Shown piece after piece: positions 1 through 5,829 of a stretch of 5,860 bases of DNA. This DNA is from Calditrichia bacterium (GTDB lineage Bacteria > Calditrichota > Calditrichia > JAJRVZ01), in NCBI GenBank assembly GCA_030634505.1, contig DAOWAQ010000132.1, positions 1-5,860 on the forward strand, in the 5' to 3' direction. The first letter of the stretch is position 1. Each line of letters starts with the position of its first letter. Both the position numbers and the translations under genes were made by a program. Under the pieces are notes generated by a model that saw only the letters and a program-made list of their open reading frames with translations, made no database searches and was not told the origin of the DNA.

Positions 1-1
1 A

Positions 2-1090
2 CGGGGTGATCCTAGCTTATCTACAAGGGCTGCAGCACGCCATTTGAATGATTTATATGATAGATTTGGAGACTGGTATTTAGCTATGGCTGGTTATAAC
101 TACAGCCCCGGAAAATTACAAAGACATATTAATCGTTATAATACCCGAGATTTTTGGAAACTTAAAAGAATACCACGACAAACCAGAAATTACATTCCAA
201 CATTTATTGCGGCATCCCTAATTTCTAAAAATCCCAATAAATATGGATTTTTTGTAGAAAAAGCAGAAACAGTGGCATTTGATACTGTAATGATTTCCGA
301 TTGTGTGGATTTGGAAGTAATAGCAAAATGTGTAAATAGCAATTTTGAAGAGATAAAATTGCTAAATCCTGCGGTATTAAGATGGTGCACACCTCCAAAT
401 GTTAAAAATTTTACTTTGAATATACCTAAAGACACAAAAGAACTTTTTAGACAAGAATATGCTAAAATTCCAGCCGATCAAAAAATATCATATAAAAGGC
501 ACAAAATAAGAACAGGTGAAACACTTTCAGAAATTTCAAATAGATATGCAACATCCATTTCTGTATTAAAAAAGACAAATAATTTACGTAGTAGCAGAAT
601 AAGGGCTGGTAAATACTTAATCATACCCGTTGCTCAAAATGAAAAATATTATAAAACATTTAAACCAGTGGTGTATAAAAGTTCTAAAAAGAAAACAAAA
701 AGTAGAGCACCAGTTGCAAATGTTAAAGGGCACAGAAAAGTATCATATATTGTAAAAAAAGGTGATACACTTGGCGATATAGCTGAACTATACAATACTA
801 GAGCAAGTAACATACGGTACTGGAATGGACTTTCTTATGGAAGGCATATTTATCCGAAACAAAAATTAGCTATTTGGGCGCCGGACAATAATCCAATTCC
901 AAAAGTTATTACAAAAAAAGAGGTTTCTCAGAGTATCGTGTTCACTGAATCTTATCATATTGTTAAACACGGTGATACTTTATGGGATATTGCACAAAAA
1001 TATAATACCTCAATAAGAGAACTAAAAAAAATAAATAATTTACGTTCTAACAGAATAAAACCTGGTGAATGTTTAATTATTAAAAAGTAA
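2..1090 (+). CDS. mltD: MltD-family lytic transglycosylase with LysM repeats, C-terminal part (5' end outside window)
   Basis: Membrane-bound or periplasmic murein lytic transglycosylase D, which cleaves the glycan strand of peptidoglycan, with LysM modules that bind it. The reading frame is already open at base 2 and reads RGDPSLSTRAAARHLNDLYD, so the TTG at 44 is an internal Leu and not the start. 362 residues are visible. Residues 1-50 are the end of the SLT domain: the STRAAARHL and DRFGDWYLAMAGYNYSPG motifs match the MltD pattern STRAAA...AYNAGPG. The catalytic Glu lies upstream, outside the window. Residues about 93-142 are the degenerate LysM-like segment typical of MltD (FDTV, LLNPAVLRWCTPP). 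Three clear LysM modules follow at about 166-209, 247-292 and 317-361, each with a G[ED]TL core. A Lys-rich linker (about 217-247) separates the first two. The protein ends directly after the third LysM. No convincing intrinsic terminator follows. Family call is secure; the D subtype is very likely. Confidence 0.95.
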   Translation, partial: RGDPSLSTRAAARHLNDLYDRFGDWYLAMAGYNYSPGKLQRHINRYNTRDFWKLKRIPRQTRNYIPTFIAASLISKNPNKYGFFVEKAETVAFDTVMISDCVDLEVIAKCVNSNFEEIKLLNPAVLRWCTPPNVKNFTLNIPKDTKELFRQEYAKIPADQKISYKRHKIRTGETLSEISNRYATSISVLKKTNNLRSSRIRAGKYLIIPVAQNEKYYKTFKPVVYKSSKKKTKSRAPVANVKGHRKVSYIVKKGDTLGDIAELYNTRASNIRYWNGLSYGRHIYPKQKLAIWAPDNNPIPKVITKKEVSQSIVFTESYHIVKHGDTLWDIAQKYNTSIRELKKINNLRSNRIKPGECLIIKK

Positions 1091-1123
1091 TTAAATTTAG
1101 TAAAATATAATATTAAATTATCA

Positions 1124-1152
1124 TTGACTTTATTTTTCAATTTCGTTAAAAT
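1124..1152 (+). promoter_or_regulatory. Sigma-70-type promoter for the zinc-ribbon TPR/bS22-like operon
   Basis: TTGACT at 1124-1129 (5 of 6 to the -35 consensus) is followed after exactly 17 bases by TAAAAT at 1147-1152 (5 of 6 to the -10 consensus). Transcription would begin near 1159, leaving a leader of about 18 bases that carries AAAAGG before the TTG start at 1177. It sits in the only non-coding gap between the transglycosylase gene and the TPR gene (1091-1176). This is a pattern match by eye, but sequence, spacing and placement all agree. Confidence 0.7.
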
Positions 1153-1164
1153 TCACGCTTTTAC

Positions 1165-1170
1165 AAAAGG
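1165..1170 (+). promoter_or_regulatory. Ribosome binding site that fixes a TTG start
   Basis: AAAAGG lies 6 bases before TTG at 1177. The in-frame stop TAA at 1147-1149 and the absence of any ATG or GTG between it and the CxxC motif leave TTG (or a less likely ATT at 1174) as the only usable start. Confidence 0.65.
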
Positions 1171-1176
1171 TATATT

Positions 1177-1833
1177 TTGATCTGTATAAAATGTAATAGC
1201 AATCTCCCCAAGCATAGCAATTTTTGTCCGAATTGTGGAGCAGCGGTAAGCATAAATTCAGACTCAAGTGATAATATCAGAAAAAGCGCTACCAATATTA
1301 ATCCATTTTTAATAATTATTATTTCGGGAATAGTAGCAATCCTGGGAATAGTATTAATTCTAGACAGTAATGTTTCCGAGAAGAAAATTTCTAATTCTAT
1401 TTCGAATAAACCAAATCAGGAAACGACAGAAATATTCTCTAAAATTGAATCAATAAATAGTGATTTACAAAATGATCCCAACAACATTAGATTAAATATA
1501 GAAATGGGAAATAATTTATTTGATGTCAAACAGTACAGAAAAGCAATTCCTCACTATAAAATAGCATTAGAGAGCAACCCGGAAAATGTAGAAGTTAGAA
1601 TTGATTTGGCAGTATCATATTATAATTTACAGGTTAACGATTCTGCATTCGTAGAAATAGAAAAAGCTCTTAGATTAAGTCCGAATCATCAACAGGGACT
1701 TTATAATCTTGGTGTAATGCATTATAATTCAGGAAATAAGGAAAAAGCAAAAGACAGCTGGACCAAATTAATTGAGTTGCATAACGGCTCACAAGCAGCG
1801 GAAACAGCAAAACAATTACTAAAAAATATATAA
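1177..1833 (+). CDS. Zinc-ribbon, single-pass membrane, TPR-repeat protein
   Basis: A 218-residue protein of unknown specific role, built from three parts. Residues 3-20 form a zinc ribbon with C3, C6, C17 and C20 (CxxC-x10-CxxC, ending CPNCGA). Residues about 43-62 are one strongly hydrophobic transmembrane helix, preceded by R35 and K36. Residues about 103-204 carry three tandem TPR units, with signatures such as YRKAIPHYKIALESNPE and AFVEIEKALRLSPN and the final one around GLYNLGVMHYNSGNKEKA. The positive charges before the helix suggest a cytoplasmic ribbon and a periplasmic TPR domain (inference). TPRs mediate protein-protein contacts; the partner cannot be read from sequence. The start is TTG, supported by AAAAGG and by the ribbon beginning at residue 3. 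It is the first gene of a two-gene unit: the bS22-like gene starts 22 bases downstream and no terminator lies between them. Confidence 0.9.
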   Translation: MICIKCNSNLPKHSNFCPNCGAAVSINSDSSDNIRKSATNINPFLIIIISGIVAILGIVLILDSNVSEKKISNSISNKPNQETTEIFSKIESINSDLQNDPNNIRLNIEMGNNLFDVKQYRKAIPHYKIALESNPENVEVRIDLAVSYYNLQVNDSAFVEIEKALRLSPNHQQGLYNLGVMHYNSGNKEKAKDSWTKLIELHNGSQAAETAKQLLKNI

Positions 1834-1840
1834 ATAATTT

Positions 1841-1847
1841 AAAGGAG
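1841..1847 (+). promoter_or_regulatory. Strong ribosome binding site of the 31-residue gene
   Basis: AAAGGAG with 8 bases to the ATG at 1856 is the best Shine-Dalgarno match in the window. Other genes here have weak or no such site, which fits a highly translated ribosomal-type protein. Confidence 0.8.
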
Positions 1848-1855
1848 AATTACAC

Positions 1856-1951
1856 ATGCCTAGCGGGAAAAAACGCAAACGACATAAAATGTCTACTCAT
1901 AAGAGAAAAAAAAGATTGCGCAAAGATCGGCATAAAAAGAAAAGCCGTTAA
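1856..1951 (+). CDS. 31-residue AURKAIP1/COX24-domain protein (bS22/mS38-like ribosomal peptide)
   Basis: A very small gene, easily missed by length cut-offs. It starts MPSGKKRKRHKMSTHKRKKR and ends RHKKKSR: 11 Lys, 7 Arg and 3 His in 31 residues. I recognise this as the AURKAIP1/COX24 family found in Bacteroidota and Chlorobi-group genomes. The same domain occurs in mitochondrial small-subunit protein mS38 (AURKAIP1, yeast Cox24) and in mycobacterial bS22. Its likely role is therefore a structural peptide of the 30S subunit that binds 16S rRNA (family knowledge; the exact position in this lineage's ribosome is inference). Support for its being real: a strong AAAGGAG site 8 bases upstream, an ATG start, and an intrinsic terminator beginning 5 bases after the stop. 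It is the second and last gene of the unit led by the zinc-ribbon TPR gene. The codons show more CGC, CGA, CGG and CGT Arg than the neighbours, as expected of a highly expressed ribosomal gene. Confidence 0.9.
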   Translation: MPSGKKRKRHKMSTHKRKKRLRKDRHKKKSR

Positions 1952-1956
1952 AATAT

Positions 1957-1983
1957 AAAAGGTTCGATTATGAACCTTTTTTT
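1957..1983 (+). terminator. Intrinsic (rho-independent) terminator
   Basis: AAAAGGTTC at 1957-1965 pairs perfectly with GAACCTTTT at 1972-1980 around the six-base loop GATTAT. The T run covers 1977-1983 (seven T). It ends the TPR/bS22-like unit 5 bases after the peptide's stop codon. The stem has few G-C pairs but is perfect and followed by T, so the call is good. Confidence 0.85.
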
Positions 1984-2003
1984 ATATTTATTATATAAAA
2001 AAA
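1977..2003. repeat. 11-base perfect inverted repeat sharing the terminator's T tract
   Basis: TTTTTTTATAT at 1977-1987 is the exact reverse complement of ATATAAAAAAA at 1993-2003, with the spacer TTATT. The left arm is the T tract of the terminator and the right arm abuts the TATAAT at 2004. It is all A/T, so it could arise by chance in this composition, but an 11-base perfect match is long. In RNA it could compete with the terminator's T tract. Confidence 0.5.
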
Positions 2004-2009
2004 TATAAT
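1981..2009 (+). promoter_or_regulatory. Putative promoter of the xseA-xseB-nadK operon
   Basis: TATAAT at 2004-2009 is a perfect -10 box. The hexamer 17 bases upstream is TTTATA at 1981-1986 (4 of 6 to TTGACA), inside the tail of the preceding terminator. The start point would be near 2016, giving a leader of about 16 bases before ATG at 2032. The region is so A/T-rich that a chance TATAAT is possible, hence the moderate confidence. Confidence 0.5.
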
Positions 2010-2031
2010 ATTAACGTTATTGTCGGTAACA

Positions 2032-3234
2032 ATGGACGATTCCAAAACAGTTTATTCAGTAAGCGAATTAACAAATCAGATAAAAGTACTTTTAGAAGAC
2101 AATTTCCCAACCCTTTGGGTTGAAGGGGAAATATCAAATTACAAAAAGCATTACTCTGGCCATTATTATTTTACTTTAAAAGATCCTAATTCTCAAATAT
2201 CCTGTGTTATGTGGAAGAGCAGAACCTTTTCAACGCCATTTAAATTGGAAGATGGTATGAGGGTTCATATCTTTGGTAATATTAGACTTTACGAAAAATC
2301 AGGTCGATATCAGCTTGATGCAATTTTATTACAACAAGCAGGTGTTGGGGAATTGCAATTAAAGTTTGAAAATTTAAAGAAACAGCTTCACGAAGAAGGT
2401 TTATTTGATGAAAAGTATAAAAAGTCTATACCAAAAATTCCTCAAAAAATTGGCATAATAACATCGCCAACTGGTGCTGCGATCAAAGATATAATTTCAG
2501 TAATAAACAGGAGGTTTCCAGTTTGTGAAATTCTTATTAGAGGTGTAAAAGTACAGGGAATAAGTGCATCTAATGATATAAGTGAAGCAATAATACAAAT
2601 GAATGAAATTGATGATATTGATTTAATAATTTTAGGCAGAGGAGGGGGTTCTCTAGAAGACCTTTGGGCATTTAATGAAGAAAATGTTGCAAAAACAATC
2701 TTTGCATCAAAAATCCCAATTATATCAGCAGTTGGGCATGAAATAGATTATACTATATCAGATTTTGTATCCGATCTGCGTGCACCAACGCCATCAGTGG
2801 CTGCAGAATTGGCCGTACCTGATAAAGATGATTTAATAGCTAAAATACGAGACTTGCATAATTACATAACATCTATTTCTAGTAATTTTATATTAAATTC
2901 AAAAATTGACATTAGAAATTTCTTAAAAAGTTATGCATTTAAAAAACCTGAGGATATGTTGCATCAATATTTTCAACGATTAGATGATTTATTGCCAAAA
3001 CTAATTTACTTATATTCTAATAAATTAAGTATTATGAAAACTAACATTGAGAATTTAGTTTCCAGGTTATCATCTCTACATCCTGATCATGTTTTAAGTA
3101 GAGGATATGCCATAATTCAAAAAGAAAAGAAAATCGTAAGATCCGTAAAAGAATTAGAAATAAATGATAATATAGATGTACAATTTATAGATGGTAAAAT
3201 AATAAGTACGGTTAGAGAGAAAGAAAATGACTAA
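2032..3234 (+). CDS. xseA: Exodeoxyribonuclease VII large subunit
   Basis: Catalytic subunit of exonuclease VII, which degrades single-stranded DNA from both ends into oligonucleotides in recombination and repair, in the cytoplasm. With ATG 2032 it is 400 residues, somewhat shorter than the E. coli enzyme (456), mainly in the C-terminal coiled-coil part. Residues about 7-105 are the OB-fold ssDNA-binding domain (TVYSVSELTNQIK, LWVEGEISNYK, GHYYFTLKD). The catalytic domain carries IGIITSPTGAAIKDI, GRGGGSLEDLW (about 202-212), SAVGHEID (about 232-239) and RAPTPS (about 250-255). The family's C-terminal DHVLSRGYAII is at about 352-362. An in-frame TTG at 2020 would add four residues (MSVT), but ATG is preferred: the TTG has no Shine-Dalgarno and would lie about 4 bases from the predicted transcript start. 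The last 8 bases overlap xseB, indicating translational coupling of the two subunits. Confidence 0.95.
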   Translation: MDDSKTVYSVSELTNQIKVLLEDNFPTLWVEGEISNYKKHYSGHYYFTLKDPNSQISCVMWKSRTFSTPFKLEDGMRVHIFGNIRLYEKSGRYQLDAILLQQAGVGELQLKFENLKKQLHEEGLFDEKYKKSIPKIPQKIGIITSPTGAAIKDIISVINRRFPVCEILIRGVKVQGISASNDISEAIIQMNEIDDIDLIILGRGGGSLEDLWAFNEENVAKTIFASKIPIISAVGHEIDYTISDFVSDLRAPTPSVAAELAVPDKDDLIAKIRDLHNYITSISSNFILNSKIDIRNFLKSYAFKKPEDMLHQYFQRLDDLLPKLIYLYSNKLSIMKTNIENLVSRLSSLHPDHVLSRGYAIIQKEKKIVRSVKELEINDNIDVQFIDGKIISTVREKEND

Positions 3235-3454
3235 AAAATTAAGTTTTGAAGAGGCTTTAAATAATTTAGAAGAAATTGTTGAAAAATTTGAATCCGGAGA
3301 ATTCTCGCTCGATGAAATGATCAAAAAATATGAGGAGGGTTCAGATTTGGCAAAGTTTTGCCTTACAAAACTTGAAGCTGCGGAAAATAAAATAAAATTG
3401 TTAAATCCAGATGGAACAATTGATGAAAATATAGATTTGGATTCCCAAGATTAA
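3227..3454 (+). CDS. xseB: Exodeoxyribonuclease VII small subunit
   Basis: Non-catalytic subunit that coats the extended C-terminal arm of XseA; several copies bind each large subunit. 75 residues, close to the usual size (80 in E. coli). The family pattern is plain: LSFEEALNNLEEIVEKFESG, then SLDEMIKKYEEGSDLAKFCLTKLEAAENKI, two amphipathic helices that form a hairpin. The acidic tail (GTIDENIDLDSQD) is also typical. The ATG lies inside the end of xseA in the +2 frame relative to it (8 bases shared), with only a purine-rich AGAGAGAAAG stretch upstream, so re-initiation from xseA is likely. nadK follows after 16 bases. Confidence 0.95.
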   Translation: MTKKLSFEEALNNLEEIVEKFESGEFSLDEMIKKYEEGSDLAKFCLTKLEAAENKIKLLNPDGTIDENIDLDSQD

Positions 3455-3470
3455 AATCTGAGAACAACAT

Positions 3471-4364
3471 ATGAAAAAACAAATTGGAATATTTATAAAT
3501 CTTAAAAAACATGATGCCTTAAAAATATTAAGTGATTTTTTCGAAAAAACAGAATCGTCAAATTTTAATTTTGTTATTCAAAGATCACTTTCAATAAAAA
3601 TTCCTACAGTTCCTAAGCATATAAAAGTAGTACCTGATAATAATTTTTTTTCAGAAAGTGAACTCATTGTAGCTTTTGGGGGAGATGGTACTATTTTAAG
3701 GACAGTCCATTTATTGAGTAAAAGTGAAATTCCAATCTTGGGCGTTAATATAGGTAGTCTTGGATTTTTAGCCGCAACTTCATTAGAAAAAGTTAGTGAC
3801 CATATAAATCAGTTTTTTAATAACGATCTAAAAATTGACAAACGATCTGTTCTTGAATTGAATATCAAAGGTGAAAAAGAAAAATGGTTTGCATTAAATG
3901 AATTTGTAGTTGATAAAGCCGGTTTTCATCGCGTAATAAAAATTGAAACTATAATTGATAAAAATTTATTGAATTCTTATATCTCCGATGGACTAATAAT
4001 TTCAACGCCAACCGGATCGACTGCATATTCTCTCGCAAATGGTGGGCCTATAGTGTTACCTTCAAAAAGTGGAGTGTTTATTGTCAATCCTATTTGTCCC
4101 CATACTTTAAGTAACAGACCGGTTGTTATCCCAGATAGTGTTAATATTGAATTAAAAGTACACAGTGAAATAAAAAAATATCAATTAATTTGCGATGGAC
4201 AATCGCTCGGCAATTTTTCAGTAAATAAAACCATGGAAATTCGTCGCGCAGAATTTGATGTTTCTTTAGTGATTGTTCCGGGGAATGATTTCTACACCAC
4301 TTTACGCACGAAATTAGGGTGGGGCGAAGATTTTAGGAATAAAAAGCGATGGTCGAAATCTTAG
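3471..4364 (+). CDS. nadK: NAD kinase (ATP-NAD kinase)
   Basis: Phosphorylates NAD+ on the 2'-hydroxyl of the adenosine ribose to give NADP+, the only route to NADP; cytoplasmic. 297 residues, a normal length. The GGDGT motif is at residues 70-74, with the catalytic Asp at 72, followed by GVNIGSLGFL (91-100), the ALNE pair that contacts the nucleotide (141-144), the conserved stretch DGLIISTPTGSTAY...NGGP (173-193) and the C-terminal DGQ (242-244). All expected active-site elements are present. The ATG at 3471 has a weak GAGAA 6 bases upstream, and the N-terminus KKQIGIFIN is the expected first beta strand. Third gene of the xse operon. In many Clostridia nadK also lies near xseAB, in the ispA-dxs-tlyA-nadK-argR-recN cluster, so the arrangement here looks like a compact version of a known neighbourhood (inference). 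Confidence 0.96.
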   Translation: MKKQIGIFINLKKHDALKILSDFFEKTESSNFNFVIQRSLSIKIPTVPKHIKVVPDNNFFSESELIVAFGGDGTILRTVHLLSKSEIPILGVNIGSLGFLAATSLEKVSDHINQFFNNDLKIDKRSVLELNIKGEKEKWFALNEFVVDKAGFHRVIKIETIIDKNLLNSYISDGLIISTPTGSTAYSLANGGPIVLPSKSGVFIVNPICPHTLSNRPVVIPDSVNIELKVHSEIKKYQLICDGQSLGNFSVNKTMEIRRAEFDVSLVIVPGNDFYTTLRTKLGWGEDFRNKKRWSKS

Positions 4365-4373
4365 TTATCTTTA

Positions 4374-4389
4374 TTTAATTTAAATTAAA
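4374..4389. repeat. 16-base A/T palindrome between the convergent nadK and GWxTD genes
   Basis: TTTAATTTAAATTAAA is a perfect self-complementary palindrome. It covers most of the 20-base intergenic gap and the GWxTD gene's stop codon (complement of 4385-4387). With no G-C pairs and no separate loop it is a poor terminator, and composition alone could produce it. No better terminator is visible for either gene. Confidence 0.35.
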
Positions 4390-5788
4390 AGCGGTCTATT
4401 CCTGTATCATAACCTCGAGTTCTTAATTTTTGTATTCTTAATTGCCAATCAGGATCTTTTATCTCATTTCTAAATGTTGAATGCAATAATTCATAATTGC
4501 CATTTCCACTTAGATCCGCGAATATAAATTCAGATCCACCTTCTAAGGAATAATAATACCATATTTCGAAAGGTTGGGAATCCATAGTACTAGGGTTTCT
4601 TTCTATTTCATTTGGTTTACCATAAATCAATATTACTCTTCCTCTATCTGTTTTCCATCCATCTTTAAACTGAGTTGAGTAGTTTGCATTAACTATTCTC
4701 AAATTTGCAAAGTACATCTGTTTATATTCATTAAAAGGAGTTGCAGACTCAGGATCTCTTCTTGTCCAAAATTGGGATAAAAACCTTTTTTTGCTTTCAA
4801 CACCTTCTAATTTTCCAAATATATCAATTTCTTCACTCCGGCAAATATATTTAATTTGTTCAAATTCAACATTTAAGTCATTCTCATTGAAATTAATATA
4901 TTCTTCGTATCCTTCAACCTTTGCTGCAATTACTTTATCAGATTTTTCTCGTTTAGGTTTATAAATAAAAAATTTCTTTTTTTGCGATACTGAAATACTA
5001 CTTAAATTGTCAGTTAATGTAATATTTAAAAAGTGGGCTCCATTAGGTAATGCTATTACATTTATACCATTAGCTTCGGCGGCAGTGGAAGCGAGACCTT
5101 TGTTTACTTTTTCCTTATACTCTCGTATGATATTTCCTTTAATGTCTGAAATATTATAAACATAACTATAGTGGTTATTGCCGTCAGATGCGGTAAGCAA
5201 ATTATAACATTCAAAATAAAAATACATTATAGGATTATATACAGTAAAAGTTTTGCTTACATTTGGAAGAATACTAATATTATTTTTTAAACTAAAGTTT
5301 GATCCATCATTTTTTTGATCAATCTTAGTTGCTATTTCGATTTTACTGATACTTAGACTATCTTTATATTTAGGAATATTAAGTTCTATATTATATTCAC
5401 CAGATTTATTAGAAATCTTGTCAATTATATTAGCCTTTAAATTGTAATTGCCAGGATTAAGTTCAAGAGGGAAAACTTCTATAAATTGACTGTTTAAAGA
5501 GGACGAAGAAATGTTCGCTTTACTTCTATAATTTCTAGTTATATTATAAATTGATGAATCATTTTGAGTAATTTCTAAAGTATGGCTAAACTTTGCATAG
5601 GAAATAGAATCAGTTTGTTCGTATTGCAGGTCCTGTTGGTAAAATGAAAGATAAATTTCAATATAAGTATTATTTTCTGAGCCTTTGAATGTAGCATAAT
5701 CTGCATTTAAAGGTATATACCCGAGCTGAGCAAAAGTTGATGCTGATAATAAATATATAAAAAAACTAATAAATGCCAATGCTTGCAT
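4385..5788 (-). CDS. Secreted GWxTD-domain protein of unknown function
   Basis: A 467-residue exported protein. Residues 1-20 look like a Sec signal peptide (hydrophobic ALAFISFFIYLLSASTFA, likely cut before Q21). There is no lipobox Cys, so it is probably periplasmic or outer-membrane associated. It lacks the usual Lys/Arg at the very N-terminus; the start codon is fixed because the frame upstream holds no ATG, GTG or TTG before a stop at 5810-5812. Residues about 25-280 are rich in predicted beta strands and Asn/Ser, with no recognised domain. Residues about 310-467 form the GWxTD domain: the FWTRRDP motif (340-346), GWKTDRGRVILIYGKPNEIE with G377-W378-K379-T380-D381, then FEIWYY and FIFADLSGNGNY. 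This domain family is known from Bacteroidota/Chlorobi, Acidobacteriota and relatives, but no biochemical role is established to my knowledge. It is convergent with nadK, so it is not part of that operon. Identity is firm; function is unknown. Confidence 0.9.
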   Translation of the reverse strand: MQALAFISFFIYLLSASTFAQLGYIPLNADYATFKGSENNTYIEIYLSFYQQDLQYEQTDSISYAKFSHTLEITQNDSSIYNITRNYRSKANISSSSLNSQFIEVFPLELNPGNYNLKANIIDKISNKSGEYNIELNIPKYKDSLSISKIEIATKIDQKNDGSNFSLKNNISILPNVSKTFTVYNPIMYFYFECYNLLTASDGNNHYSYVYNISDIKGNIIREYKEKVNKGLASTAAEANGINVIALPNGAHFLNITLTDNLSSISVSQKKKFFIYKPKREKSDKVIAAKVEGYEEYINFNENDLNVEFEQIKYICRSEEIDIFGKLEGVESKKRFLSQFWTRRDPESATPFNEYKQMYFANLRIVNANYSTQFKDGWKTDRGRVILIYGKPNEIERNPSTMDSQPFEIWYYYSLEGGSEFIFADLSGNGNYELLHSTFRNEIKDPDWQLRIQKLRTRGYDTGIDRF

Positions 5789-5819
5789 TTTAAATCTCTG
5801 GGTTTTAATTAAATTTAAC

Positions 5820-5823
5820 GGAG
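5820..5823 (+). promoter_or_regulatory. Ribosome binding site before a probable TTG start
   Basis: GGAG (in CGGAGA) ends 6 bases before TTG at 5830, the same geometry as the AAAAGG/TTG pair at 1165-1177. It decides between TTG 5830 and the in-frame ATG 5851, which has only pyrimidines upstream. Confidence 0.45.
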
Positions 5824-5829
5824 ACTAAT

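Noticed and set aside
44..46. TTG as the start of the transglycosylase gene.
   Set aside because: The frame is open to base 2 and encodes conserved family sequence (STRAAARH) upstream, so this is an internal Leu.
190..435. 81-codon open frame on the minus strand.
   Set aside because: It lies wholly inside the transglycosylase gene, has no ribosome binding site or recognisable protein pattern, and is explained by the coding strand's composition.
1106..1111. Perfect TATAAT after the transglycosylase gene.
   Set aside because: No acceptable -35 hexamer at 16-18 bases upstream. The TTGACT/TAAAAT pair just downstream is much better placed for the TPR gene.
955..1140. 61-codon open frame on the minus strand.
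   Set aside because: Mostly antisense to the LysM3 coding region, with no family signature and no supporting context.
1159..1170. Possible hairpin CTTTT/AAAAG in the leader of the TPR gene.
   Set aside because: The loop would be only two bases and the stem is weak; the right arm is better explained as the ribosome binding site.
4342..4360. Possible terminator for the GWxTD gene inside the end of nadK (minus strand CGACCATCG followed by CTTTTT).
   Set aside because: The stem is only three base pairs, too weak to support a terminator call.
5771..5790. Inverted repeat AAATGC/GCATTT at the start of the GWxTD gene as an operator.
   Set aside because: Only 6 bases per arm, and it falls in codons for the repetitive signal-peptide start; chance is sufficient.
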